Shown: positions 8,558 through 18,287 of the stretch, in pieces | Layout: the number at the start of each line of letters is the position of its first letter | Position numbering within the stretch: the first letter of the stretch is position 1 | Assembly: GCA_963829355.1 (NCBI GenBank) | Contig: CAWHHZ010000007.1 | Location: forward strand, 1 to 64,000 | Length of the DNA stretch: 64,000 nucleotides | DNA from: CAWHHZ01 sp963829355 | Lineage (GTDB): Bacteria; Acidobacteriota; Thermoanaerobaculia; Gp7-AA8; JAHWKK01 | Direction: 5' to 3' | Made by a program: the position numbers and the translations under genes | Notes under the pieces: model-generated | Databases searched by the model: none | The model's input: the letters and a program-made list of their open reading frames with translations, nothing else | Told to the model about the DNA's origin: nothing

Positions 8558-9062
8558 ATGAACGAGCTGGAACGTGACGAAGAAGAATGCCCGCTGTGCA
8601 GAATGCTGGAAGAAGAAGAGGGAATGAGGCTGACGGTTCCGTACGACGAGATGCTGAAACTCGGTCTGCAACTCCCCCCGGCCGAGATGGTCTCCGATGA
8701 CGACATCGCGAGGAAAATCGACGCAATCATCGGAGTGCTCGCCACACTCAACGTCTGCATCACCAGCACGGATCACCTCAGCGACCGCGAACTGTACCGC
8801 CTGCTCTGCGATGACATCCTCAAAAAGGAGATCGAGACTCTATCCTCTGAGCGAGAGCGCGGTCGTCACGATCGACCTGATCGGTGGCTGCTCGGAGCAG
8901 GACATCGGGACCTACCTCACGTACTACGCGGACGAGGAAACCCGCGAGCAATGGTCGAAGGATTTTCCGGACGATCCGATGCCGGAGAAGAAGGCGAAAC
9001 CGTTCGACCGGGATCGATTCCTTCCCGACCTGTACACGCTTCACGGGCGCGGAGGACATTGA
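8558..9062 (+). CDS. Small unknown protein with CPLC motif (frameshifted)
   Basis: The ATG at 8558 follows a good ribosome binding site (AAAGGAG, 8544-8550). The product begins MNELERDEEECPLCRMLEEEE, with a CPLC pair that could bind metal or be redox active, then an alpha-helical region. The frame must shift between about 8820 and 8855, after ILKKEIE, to continue as ESAVVTIDLIGGCSEQDIG and ending TLHGRGGH at 9062. The whole would be about 167 acidic residues. I do not recognise the family. It is one of the few plus-strand genes and is divergent from fprA. Confidence 0.6.
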
Positions 9063-9090
9063 AGTCTCGTATCAGGTGATGTTTCCAGGC

Positions 9091-9247
9091 TGTCATCCTG
9101 AGCCGCCGGATCCCGTGAGGCGGGAGGAGGCCTGCCCTGAGCGAAGCCGAAGGGACGGTCGAAGGATCGCGGACTTTACCGACTGTCGTGACGGATAGTG
9201 ACCGACAGTCGGGACGTACGCGATCCTTCGCTGCGCTCAGGATGACA
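9091..9247. repeat. Palindromic element with TGTCATCCTGAG ends
   Basis: TGTCATCCTGAG at 9091-9102 is matched by its reverse complement at 9236-9247. Inside, CGAAGGATCGCG pairs with CGCGATCCTTCG, and CGACTGTCG pairs with CGACAGTCG. The same ends recur at 30853/31012 and near 36722, so this is a dispersed family of small palindromic elements. It lies in the 670-bp non-coding gap between the CPLC-protein gene and ftsZ. Apart from it and the hairpin at 9495, I see nothing else in that gap except a few TTCAAA/TTGAAC-type copies near 9645-9700. Confidence 0.75.
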
Positions 9248-9494
9248 TCTGTCGCGGCGCACCCCCTCCGTCATCGGCGGCGGGGGAACAGCCAGGGGCG
9301 CGTCGGGCTCAGATGCGACGCCAGTGGTGAGAGCGCAGATTCACTCGAAGATTGCTCCAGAAGTGAGCCCTGCCCTGCCGAAGACGTAACGAGTACCTGA
9401 ACCAGTGGCAATAACGCGCGTTCCCTCTCATTCACTCTCCTTCTGAAAGAATCTCAATGTTCGACGCTGCAAGTTGAAAACGCTCCATGAACGG

Positions 9495-9544
9495 CGAAAG
9501 GCGGCCAGCCGGCGGGACAGAGTCCCTTCGGCAACCGCCTTTCG
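9495..9544. repeat. Perfect 10-bp stem-loop downstream of ftsZ
   Basis: CGAAAGGCGG at 9495-9504 pairs perfectly with CCGCCTTTCG at 9535-9544, and inner bases (GCCGGC...) extend the fold. It lies about 190 bp beyond the ftsZ stop. It could serve as a transcription end of the dcw cluster, but no clear T-run follows on either strand. Confidence 0.4.
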
Positions 9545-9732
9545 AGCGCACTTCCGTTCCGTCTCCGGACCCGTGTCACACTTCCGCCCTCTTCACGCCC
9601 AGCTCTCTGCCTCCCTACCCTTCACTCTTTAACCGACGACTCATTTCAAACTCCTACCTTTGAACTCGTGAACTTTTGAACCCCCGAACCATCAAACGCA
9701 GAAGGGGGCGCGCCTGCGCCGCCCTTCTGCTC

Positions 9733-11026
9733 CTAATCACTCAGATTCCTGATCACTGTCGGAATGTCGAGATCACCGCCGAAATCATTCGACGCCATCG
9801 GTCCGAATCCTCCTCCGCCTCCGGAGGTTCCGGAGCTCGAGCCAAGTCCTCTTCGAAAAAAGGGGGGATCGTAGATCTCCTCCTCCGCTCCAATCTGAGG
9901 TTCGTGCGACTCCTCGCGTTTCGACTTCCTTCGCGACGCGCGGTTCGTCGCGGTTCTCGACCGGCGGGCGATGGTGCATCGGCTCGGACCTTCCGGAGAG
10001 TGCTTCGCCGCGTGAGTTCAGCAGTCCTCGTGTCGCCGTATCGAACCCGGTCGCGATGACCGTGATCTTGATCTCTTCCTTCATCCTGCGGTCGATGACG
10101 GTACCGAAGATGATGTTCGCATCCTCATCGGCGGCCTCCTGGATGATCGAAGCCGCTTCGTTGACCTCGAACAGGGTCATGTCCTCGCCGCCGGTGATAT
10201 TGATGAGAACGCCCTTCGCTCCCTCGATCGATGCCTCTTCGAGCAGAGGCGAGGAGATCGCTCTCTGCGCCGCCTCGACGGCGCGGTGCTCACCCTGCGA
10301 GACGCCCGTACCCATCAACGCCATGCCCATGCCGTGCATGATCGTCTTGACATCGGCAAAGTCGAGGTTGATCTCTCCAGGGACCGTGATCAGATCCGAG
10401 ATACCCTGGACGGCCTGACGCAGGATGTCATCGGCGATCTTGAACGCCTCGCCGAGCGAGGTCGCTCGCTCCACGAAGTTGAGCAGTCTCTCGTTCGGGA
10501 TCGTGATCAGCGTGTCGACTGACTCGCGCAGCGACCGGATGCCGTGCTCCGCCTGGATGCGCCGCTTCTTGCCTTCGAAGTTGAATGGCTTCGTCACGAC
10601 GGCGACCGTCAGCGCACCGAGCTCCGCGGCCAGCGAAGCGATGACCGGTGTCGCTCCCGTCCCTGTGCCGCCGCCCATCCCGGTGGTGATGAAGATCATG
10701 TCGGCACCCGAAAGGTGCTCGAGGATACGATCGGTGTCCTCGAGCGCAGCCTCGCGCCCGATCTCCGGGTTCGCGCCTGCGCCGAGTCCCTTGGTCAGCT
10801 TCGAACCGAGCTGAATCTTGGTCTTGGCGAGCGAATGAGAAAGCGCCTGCTGATCGGTATTGGCGACGATGAATTCGACGCCACCGATGCCAGTCTGGAT
10901 CATCCTGTTGACGGCATTACCACCACCCCCGCCGACACCGATGACCTTGATTCTGGCCGGCAGCTCCTCGTCGAGCGAGATATTGAGCTGACCCTTCTCA
11001 TGCGGTGATTCGTCGAATGTAATCAT
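9733..11026 (-). CDS. ftsZ: Cell division GTPase FtsZ (frameshift near C-terminus)
   Basis: FtsZ polymerises into the Z ring that places the division septum. The GTP-binding glycine loop GMGGGTGTGA is at residues 116-125. KVIGVGGGGGNAVNRMI, the NxxF-type region PFNFEGKKR and the T7 loop (GEINLDFADVKTIM) are intact. The continuous frame ends prematurely at 9785 in arginine-rich nonsense. In a second frame the expected tail continues: the EPQIGAEEEIYDPPFF linker and the conserved C-terminal peptide DLDIPTVIRNLSD, with a stop at 9733. A one-base shift around 9910-9945 explains this. That peptide normally binds FtsA. It is the last gene of the dcw cluster, 50 bp after ftsA. Confidence 0.93.
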
Positions 11027-11075
11027 TCCTGTCCTCCCATCACCGGCCGAGGCCGGCGAAACTCATCTTACGTGT

Positions 11076-12302
11076 CTATCCATGTGCGAACCACTGACGG
11101 ACCGAGTCGGCGACTCGCGCCAGTCCGCGACGTTTCGGCTTCGGCATACGAAGCCTGCTGCGATGCCCCCAGAGCAGGAGTCCGGTCGCCGTCGCCCATT
11201 CCGGACCCTTGACCGTGTCGATCAGACCTCCGACACCACGCGGCTCGCCGAGCCGCACCTGCTGATCGAAAATCTGCTCGATCATCTCCTGCATACCGAT
11301 GAGTCGCGATCCTCCTCCAGCGAGGACGACTCCGGAACGGATCTCGTGCTCGAGACCAGCCTTCGCCAGATCGTCGTAGACGAGCTTCGACAGCTCGGCG
11401 GCGCGAGGCTCGAGGATGCTCGTCAGCTCGTGGCGCGGGAGCACTTTCGAGGCGCGCCCTCCGACCGTCGGCACTTCGATCGGCTCGTCATCCTGCTCGA
11501 GCGTGGCGAGCGCGCACCCATACTCCTTCTTGATTCTCTCGGCATCCTCCATCGGCGTGCGAAGAACCACAGAGATGTCCGACGTGAAGTGATTCGCTCC
11601 AACGGGCAGAACCGCCGTGTGGACGACGTTTCCTTCGAGAAAGACGGCATAGTTCGTCGTTCCCGCTCCGATGTCCATGATCAACACGCCCATCTCCCGC
11701 TCGTCGAGAGTGAGCACGGCGTCGGCCGCGGAGAGCTGCTCGAGAACGAGCTCGTCGACCGCGATGCCGGCCTTGTTCACGCAAGTCAGAACGTTCTGAT
11801 CGTGCGTCCTCGCCCCGGTGACGATGTGTACGTTCGCTTCGAGCCGCGAACCGGTCATGCCGATCGGATCCGCGATGCCATCCTGCCCGTCGAGGATGAA
11901 CTCGCGGGGAATCACGTGCAGCAACTCCAGCTCGGAGGGGATGCTGATCGATCGCGACGCCTCGATGACCCGATCGATGTCGTCCCGCGTCACTTCCTTG
12001 TCGCGGCCCATCACCGAAACCACCCCGCGGGAGTTGACCGAGCGGATGTGATCTCCCGCTACACCGACGTACGCCGATTCGATCTGAACGCCGGCCATGA
12101 CCTCGGCTTCATCCACGGCCTTCTTCAGCGCGTCCACGGCCTGGTCGAGATTGATGATGTTCCCTCGCCGGGTTCCGCGCATGGGCGACGTGCCTTTGCC
12201 GATGATCTCCACCCGCCCGCGCTCGTTCTCTTCTCCCACCAGCACACAAACTTTCGAAGTGCCGATATCTACCGCAACCACGTACTTTTCATTCTTCGGC
12301 AT
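11076..12302 (-). CDS. ftsA: Cell division protein FtsA
   Basis: This actin-like ATPase anchors FtsZ to the membrane. From the ATG at 12302 the product is 408 residues and starts MPKNEKYVVAVDIGTSKVC, the phosphate-1 loop. MGVLIMDIGAGTTNYAVF is phosphate-2 and GVVLAGGGSRLIGMQE the adenosine motif. The C-terminal basic amphipathic stretch (RLRMPKPKRRGLARVADSVRQWF) fits the membrane-targeting helix. A longer start 24 nt upstream would add SRSRGGG and overlap ftsQ, and it is not preferred. No frameshift was seen. ftsQ ends 10 bp upstream. Confidence 0.95.
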   Translation of the reverse strand: MPKNEKYVVAVDIGTSKVCVLVGEENERGRVEIIGKGTSPMRGTRRGNIINLDQAVDALKKAVDEAEVMAGVQIESAYVGVAGDHIRSVNSRGVVSVMGRDKEVTRDDIDRVIEASRSISIPSELELLHVIPREFILDGQDGIADPIGMTGSRLEANVHIVTGARTHDQNVLTCVNKAGIAVDELVLEQLSAADAVLTLDEREMGVLIMDIGAGTTNYAVFLEGNVVHTAVLPVGANHFTSDISVVLRTPMEDAERIKKEYGCALATLEQDDEPIEVPTVGGRASKVLPRHELTSILEPRAAELSKLVYDDLAKAGLEHEIRSGVVLAGGGSRLIGMQEMIEQIFDQQVRLGEPRGVGGLIDTVKGPEWATATGLLLWGHRSRLRMPKPKRRGLARVADSVRQWFAHG

Positions 12303-12312
12303 TCCGCCTCCC

Positions 12313-13118
12313 CTACTCCGTGACAATCCGTCTCTCGCTCGCGATCACGATCTGATCGTCGAATCTCAAGTCTGCATAGTTGAATCGAGGGGCCGCTCAT
12401 CTGCTCGGCCGCCACGATCTGATAAAGCATCCGCCACTTCCCTGCGCCATCGCGCTCGTCGAGTCGCACGATCGTGCCGAGATCACGATCAGCGATCTCC
12501 CATCCCGAGCCGCCAGCGGGCCGGATTCGCGCGATTCTCGAATGAAGCGCCTGATCCTCCGCTTCGAGTGCCTCGAGGAACTGGACACAGCGGCGGGCGT
12601 CGAGCCCGCTCGCATTCTCGATCACAGGCAGAGTCCCCTGATCGAGTGCGACGGACGCATCGCCGAATCTGCGCCCCCGTTGCGTCGATGAACCGCGGAC
12701 GTCCCGCCACCACGACGATCGCCTCCGGGACTCTCTCGAGGACCTGGACACGCAGCCTGTCCGGCAGTTCCTTCTCGAGCACAACGCCACCGACCCAGTC
12801 AATGGAGGTCAGCTCCTGTCGGACGATGTCCATCTCGAGCCGGAACAGGTTCGCGCCATCCCAGCGGCCGAGGAGCTCCGCCACCTGCTCTCTTCGGACA
12901 TCTTCGACTCCATCGATCTCGATCGTTCGGATCGCGAATCGTTCATCCTCCTGGAGCCGCCTGACCAGCCAGGAGCCTCCCGCGATGAGAAGCGTCACGA
13001 GAAGAAGGTTTGCGAGGAACACGAGGATCCTGGTCGCTCTGACTCGATGACGGTTCCTCCGCGTGGAGGTTACGTCCACCGGGCGCCTGAATCTCTGATC
13101 GTTCTCGTGAACGTTCAT
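12313..13118 (-). CDS. ftsQ: Cell division protein FtsQ/DivIB (two frameshifts)
   Basis: The protein has a short cytoplasmic N-terminus, one membrane segment (ILVFLANLLLVTLLIAGGSW), then a POTRA domain (FAIRTIEIDGVEDVRREQVAELLG) and the FtsQ beta domain. This is the bitopic subunit that links FtsA/FtsZ to FtsL and FtsB. The frame breaks after RFIDATGAQIRR near 12655 and resumes as FGDASVALDQGTLPVIEN. It breaks again near 12390, where NYADLRFDDQIVIASERRIV ends with a stop at 12313. Total length is about 268 residues. The start overlaps the murC stop (ATGA at 13115-13118), so they are coupled. Confidence 0.85.
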
Positions 13119-14492
13119 GCAGCACCCTCCACGAGCCTCTCGGCCACCTTGTGGATGTCACCGGCTCCCATCGTCATGACGAGAGAGCGCCCCGAGACGT
13201 GTTCCCGCACGAACGAGAGCACGCCGGACAAGATCGCGATCGAGAAGCTGTACGCCGTCGAGGCCTGCTCGGCCCGCGGCATCGACGATCATCGACGCGC
13301 TCACACCCTCGATCGGCTGCTCCCGGGCCGGATAGATCGGCGTCACGTACGCTTCGTCAGCAACGCCCAGCGCCGCCGCAAACTCCTCGTGAAAGTCGCG
13401 CGTCCTCGAGAAAAGGTGCGGTTGAAACAGGACGACGAGGCGCCGGTCGCGATACGTTTCCCTGGCAGCTTCAAGCGTGGCCCTGACCTCCGTCGGATGA
13501 TGAGCGTAATCATCCACGACGAGCGACTCCTGCCATTCACCGATGATCTCGAACCGTCGCTCGACGCCGCGAAATGATGCAAGGGCGGCCTTGATCTTCT
13601 CGAAAGGAATCTCGAGCTCCATACCGACCGCGGTCGCCGCAAGCGCATTGAGAAGGTTGTGACGACCCGGTACGACCAGCTCCAGCGTGCCGACGGTCTC
13701 GCCGTCACGAGCGACGTCGCAGTACGTCACGCCTTCATTCACCCTGACGGATGTGCCGCGAACATCAGACCGGTCTCCAAACCCATAGCGGACTGCGCGG
13801 CGCGAGATCCCTGAGAGAAGCGTGTCGACGTGATCATCATCGCCGCAACCAATGACGACACCATAGAACGGAACCCGAGACACGAACTCGGCGAATGTTT
13901 TCAGGATGTCCTCGATGCCGTCGTAGATGTCGAGATGATCGATTTCGATGTTCGTGACGACAGCGAGCTCCGGCTGCAGCGTCAGGAATGATCTGTCGTA
14001 TTCATCCGCCTCGACGACCAGGAATTCTCCCGTACCGAGACGGGCACTCGAAGAAAGATCGCGCATCACTCCACCCACGATCAGGGTCGGGTCGAGATCT
14101 CCGCCGCGGAGAACGCTGGCGGTCATCGCTGAGGTCGTGGTCTTTCCATGAGTTCCCGCGACAGCCACGCCGCGCTTGAGGCGCATGATCTCGCCGAGCA
14201 TCTCTGCACGACGGATTACCGGAATGTTCCGCTCTCGAGCGGCAACCACTTCGGGACTATCCTGCTTCACAGCCGAAGAAATCACGACCAGGTCCACACC
14301 ATCGAGATGGGTCGCGTCGTGTCCGATCGAGACGACAATCCCCCTGTCGGCCAGTCGCTCGGTGACTTCCGAAGACGAGAGGTCACAGCCGGAGATCTCG
14401 AGGTCGTAGTTCGAGAGAATCTCCGCTATGCCACTCATCCCGATCCCGCCGATGCCGACGAAATGGATGTTCTTGAATCGCCCGAATCTCAT
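13115..14492 (-). CDS. murC: UDP-N-acetylmuramate-L-alanine ligase (3' frameshift)
   Basis: MurC adds L-Ala to UDP-MurNAc, the first peptide step of peptidoglycan synthesis. FVGIGGIGMSGIAE near the N-terminus, the P-loop VAGTHGKTTTSAMTA near residue 110, EADEYDRSF, NIEIDHLD, GRHNLLNALAA and VDDYAHHPTEV are all present. The continuous frame runs to 13158 but loses similarity around 13215-13250. The correct end resumes in another frame (VLSFVREHVSGRSLVMTMGA, then HKVAERLVEGAA) and stops at 13115, overlapping ftsQ. No murB or ddl lies between murC and ftsQ, unlike many dcw clusters. Confidence 0.93.
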
Positions 14493-14536
14493 CGGATATG
14501 CATTCGCTTAAAGTTTATTATAATTTTCATGAAAGT

Positions 14537-15640
14537 TCACCTTTCAATCTTGATGTTTTTTTCGACGAGGTCGACGATCCGGCTGGTTGCATCCGGAGCA
14601 CCGAGGGTGGCTGACTGACGGGCCATCTCCGCGGTCTGTGCCCGATCAGTGGCCATCGCGCGAATGGCGTCGGCGAGTCTCTCCGCGGTCAGCTCCTTCT
14701 CCGTGATCACGATCGCCCCACCCCGCTCTTCGACCGACCGCGCGTTGTACTCCTGGTGGTTGTCGGAAGCTAGTGCGAAGGGCACGAGGATCGCTGGCCG
14801 GCCGAGTGCCGCCAGCTCACCGATCGTGATCGCACCCGCGCGGCAGAGAACGAACGTCGCCCGGCCCATCTCACTCGCCATCTCGTCGATGAAGGGGGTG
14901 ACGGTCGCATCGTGAAACACCGACTCGTCGTACGACGCTCGAACTCGTTCGTGCTCACGCGGGCCGGTCTGGTGCACGATCTCGATCTCCCCTTGAAGGT
15001 CTTCGAGCAGCGCGAGAGACTCGGTCATCGTGCGGTTCAGGATGTGAGAGCCCTGGCTTCCTCCGAAGATCAGAAGCCGGGCTTTCGCGGCCGGGTCCGA
15101 GGAACCGGCATGCTCAAAGAACTCTTTCCGCACGGGATTGCCCGTCACGAACCCCTCGCGGCCGAAGATTTCCAGCGCTTTGGGGAACGCCACTGCCAGC
15201 GTATCGACGAACTTCGACAGAATGCGGTTCGTGAGACCGGGAAAGGCATTCTGCTCCTGCACCATCGTCGGACGCCGTCGCAGACTGCCGACCGCCAGCA
15301 CAGGACCGGAAGCGTATCCGCCGACTCCGAGAAGCGCATCCGGCCGGTAGCGGCTGATCAGGCGCCACGCCTGGACGAAGGCTACCGGAATCCTCGCGAG
15401 GTTCGCGATCGTATGCAAGATCGACTTGCCCTTCAGTCCACGCACGCTGACGAACTCCAGCTCGTAACCCGCCTTCGGAACGATGTCCTTCTCGAGTCCG
15501 TACCTGGTTCCGATGAACACCACGCGGCGGTTCTCTCCCCGCGACAGGAACTCCTGCGCGATCGCGATCGCCGGATAGATGTGCCCACCGGTACCTCCCC
15601 CGGCGATCATCAACGTCATCGTTTGTCTTTTTCCGTTCAT
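14537..15640 (-). CDS. murG: UDP-GlcNAc:lipid I N-acetylglucosaminyltransferase MurG
   Basis: MurG turns lipid I into lipid II at the inner face of the membrane. From the ATG at 15640 it is 367 residues, the usual size: MIAGGGTGGHIYPAIAIA (glycine loop 1), GVGGYASGPV, VQEQNAFPGLTNR, FGGSQGSHILN (loop 3), HQTGPRE and CRAGAITIGELAALGRPAILV (UDP-GlcNAc site). The frame is open into upstream ftsW, which gives an apparent fusion, but the true FtsW stop (15643-15645) lies two bases before this ATG in another frame. A second possible start is the ATG at 15619. Confidence 0.94.
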   Translation of the reverse strand: MNGKRQTMTLMIAGGGTGGHIYPAIAIAQEFLSRGENRRVVFIGTRYGLEKDIVPKAGYELEFVSVRGLKGKSILHTIANLARIPVAFVQAWRLISRYRPDALLGVGGYASGPVLAVGSLRRRPTMVQEQNAFPGLTNRILSKFVDTLAVAFPKALEIFGREGFVTGNPVRKEFFEHAGSSDPAAKARLLIFGGSQGSHILNRTMTESLALLEDLQGEIEIVHQTGPREHERVRASYDESVFHDATVTPFIDEMASEMGRATFVLCRAGAITIGELAALGRPAILVPFALASDNHQEYNARSVEERGGAIVITEKELTAERLADAIRAMATDRAQTAEMARQSATLGAPDATSRIVDLVEKNIKIER

Positions 15641-15642
15641 GT

Positions 15643-16742
15643 TCAGTCCGTGTGCTGAGAAAGATTGAGAAGCAGTCCTAGCGCCGCCAAGATTGGTGAT
15701 CATCGACGATCCGCCGTAGCTGACGAACGGCAGAGGGAGTCCCTTGGTCGGAAGCATGGCGAGCGCGACGCTGGTATTGATCAGCGCCTGGAGCCCGATC
15801 ATCAATACGATTCCGAGCGCCATGTACCGGATAAAAGCGTCGTCGGTGCGGAAAGCGATTCGCGATCCTCTCCAGATCAGCAGCGCAAAAAGCAGGATCA
15901 GAAGAAGGGCTCCCGCGAAACCGAGCTCTTCTCCCACGATTGCGAAAATGAAGTCGGTATGAGGCTCCGGGAGAAAGAATAGTTTCTGCCGACCATCTCC
16001 GATGCCGAGACCGACGAAGCCGCCGGTCCCGAACGCGATCAGAGACTGCATCGCCTGAAATCCGCTCCCCAGCGGATCTGCCTCGGGATTCAGAAACGAC
16101 AGAAGCCGCTCCCGCCGATACTCCGCGCCGAGCAGCAACGCCACCACTGCGGGGACCGCCGCGAGCGAGAACACGGCGATTCTCCGCCAGCCGAGGCCGG
16201 CAGCGAAGAACAGGCCCGCGGCGACCGTGCCGATCACCGCCGCCGTTCCAAAGTCCGGCTGCAGCAGGATCAGACCGACCGGGATCGCGAGCAGCCCTCC
16301 GATCGGCAGCAGCGTCGAGGTCAGTTCATCGACCCGACTCTCTCGGATGGACAACTGCGCGGCAAGAAAAACAATGAGCACGAGCTTCGCGAGCTCCGAG
16401 GGTTGCGCGTTGACGATTCCGAGCTGGAACCACCGGTGAGAACCATTGATCTGCGGCTGGAACAGAACGAGAACGAGGGCGACGAGCAAGGCTCCAAACA
16501 GTCCGAAGATTACTCGCGGGTCGCGAAGCCGTGCGATGTCGATGTGCATCAGAAGCATCATCAGAATCGAGCCACCGATCACGAACCCGAGCTGACGCAG
16601 GAGGAAGTAGTACGGGTTGTCGCTACCGACCTTCTGCAGGGCGATGATCGCCGACGCGCTGTAGATCATCACCAGTCCGATCACCACGATCAGAACGGCG
16701 GAGCCGAAATATGTAACGGTCGTAGCTCAGCCTCCGGCTCAT
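15643..16742 (-). CDS. ftsW: Lipid II polymerase FtsW (frameshifts at both ends)
   Basis: This SEDS-family peptidoglycan glycosyltransferase is the septal partner of FtsI. About ten membrane segments are visible, with IGLVMIYSASAII near the start, the GSHRWFQLG loop, QPSELAKLVLIVFLA, QPDFGTA and the C-terminal PLPFVSYGGSSMITN. The start is taken as the ATG at 16742 (MSRRLSYDRYIF), which requires a one-base shift near 16703. Near 15685 a second shift restores GLLLNLSQHTD and a stop at 15643. Without these corrections the gene appears joined to murG. Total length is about 366 residues. Confidence 0.88.
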
Positions 16743-18071
16743 CGCGCTCGCCTCCAGCTCGCGTACGAGAGACTCGAAGTGCTCCCCGCGCTCTTCGAAG
16801 TTGCCGTACTGGTCAAAGCTTGCACAGGCGGGAGAGAGAAGGACGACGTCCCCCTCACCGCTCTTTTCCGCAGCTACCCTCACCGCCCGATCCATCGTCT
16901 CAGCAGACACGATCTCCACGGCACCGGATAGCTGCTCACTGACGAGACTCGCCGCCGATCCGATCGTGATCAGGAGCTTCACTTTTCTCTCGACGAGCTC
17001 ACGGAGCCGGTGGAACTCCCCACCCTTGTCCTTGCCGCCGAGGATCAGAATCGTCCGGTTGTCTTCGAGCCCCTCGAGCGACTTCTTCGTCGCATCGACA
17101 TTCGTTCCCTTCGAATCGTTGATCCACTTCACTCCATCAATCACGGCCGTAAGCGCCATGCGATGAGGGAGTCCGCGGAATGTGCGGAACGCCTCCTCGA
17201 CCTTGCCGTGGCTCGCGCCGACGCTGGCCGCAGCGAGCCAGGCAGCGAGAGCGTTCTCCACATTCGCGTCCCCCTCCAGCGTCGAGGGTCGATCGCTTCA
17301 TCGACCACTCGTGTCCATCGACCGCGTAGTTGAGAGCATCAGCGTCACGCCATGCACCCCGCCCCATCGTCCGAGTCGATGAGAAATGCAATACCGCGGC
17401 ATCTGTGTCAGGGCGCGCCGTTCTCGGGTCATCCGCATTCACGACCGCGACGTCATCGGGCCCCTGGTTCCGGAAGATCTGATATTTCGCCGAGGCATAC
17501 GCTTCGATCGAGTCGTAGCGATCCATGTGGTCCGGCGTGACGTTGAGAAGCACGGCGACATCGGCACGAAACCGATCGATCGTCTCGAGCTGGAACGATG
17601 AAAGTTCAACGACGTATATCCGTTTCCGCTCCGGATCGATTGCCGCGATCAGGGGCTGTCCGATGTTGCCTGCGACGATCGGATCGAAACCGGCTTCAGA
17701 GAGAATGTGCCCGATCAGCGACGTCGTCGTCGACTTCCCGTTCGACCCGGTAATGGCGATGATCGTCCCCTGGAGGTTCGATAGGCGAGCTCGATCTCCG
17801 AGATGATCTCGATCCCTCGATCCTCTGCCATCCGCAGGAAAGGAATCGTCTTCGGAATCCCCGGACTGAGAACGACCATCTCGGCCCCGTCGAGAAGAGA
17901 CTCGGGATGAGACCCGAACGAGGTTTCGATCCCCTCCGGAAGCTCCTGGGCGTACGGAAGCCGATCGAGCTCCGACGCATCAGTCAGACACACCTCGACC
18001 TTGTGCAGCGCAAGAAACTTCGCAGCGGCCACACCTGAACGCCCAGCCCCCAGAACGACAACACGATTCAT
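16739..18071 (-). CDS. murD: UDP-N-acetylmuramoylalanine-D-glutamate ligase (three pieces)
   Basis: MurD adds D-Glu to UDP-MurNAc-L-Ala. The N-terminal Rossmann piece (MNRVVVLGAGRSGVAAAKFL, LSPGIPKTIPFL) starts at 18071. A shift near 17775 leads to the P-loop IIAITGSNGKSTTTSLIG and VLLNVTPDHMDRYDS. A shift in the GGGGG run near 17275 leads to LEGDANVENALAAWLAA, INDSKGTNVDAT, ILGGKDKGGEF and LLSPACASFDQYGNFEERG. The natural stop is uncertain. The last frame reads straight into the ftsW start, so a further shift with a TGA overlapping the ftsW ATG at about 16739-16741 is assumed. Length is about 444 residues. Confidence 0.88.
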
Positions 18072-18097
18072 GCGAAGCACCTCATTGGGGATGCCCG

Positions 18098-18227
18098 TGT
18101 GGGTCGCGCGTCTCGCGCGATGTGCGGCGGCGTCCCGCCGTTGCACGATTCGAAGATGGATCCGAGGCTCGAGGTGCCGTCGAGAGCCGGGACGGCTCCC
18201 GACATCGCGCGGGACGCGCGACCCACA
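18098..18227. repeat. Palindromic element between mraY and murD
   Basis: Arms of 26 bp at 18098-18123 and 18202-18227 match in reverse complement at 25 of 26 positions. They begin TGTGGGTCGCGCGT and end CGCGCGATGT. The centre of about 78 bp includes smaller inverted pairs (GAGGCTCGA with TCGAGAGCC-like bases). It fills most of the 216-bp gap between the mraY 3'-side neighbour murD and mraY, in the middle of an otherwise tightly packed operon, so it may be an inserted small element. Confidence 0.8.
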
Positions 18228-18287
18228 TGGCCCTGGCAGTACAACTGATCGATCACCCGTCCTCCCTCTCTCATTCGATCGTTTGAT

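Noticed and set aside
8264..8776. An N-terminal extension of about 170 residues to fprA in the same open frame
   Set aside because: It is low-complexity, runs through a GTGGAC repeat array, overlaps the plus-strand CPLC gene with its own ribosome binding site, and the shorter form has exactly the usual FprA length.
14537..16687. A real FtsW-MurG fusion protein
   Set aside because: The normal FtsW terminus and stop are visible in an adjacent frame two bases before the MurG start.
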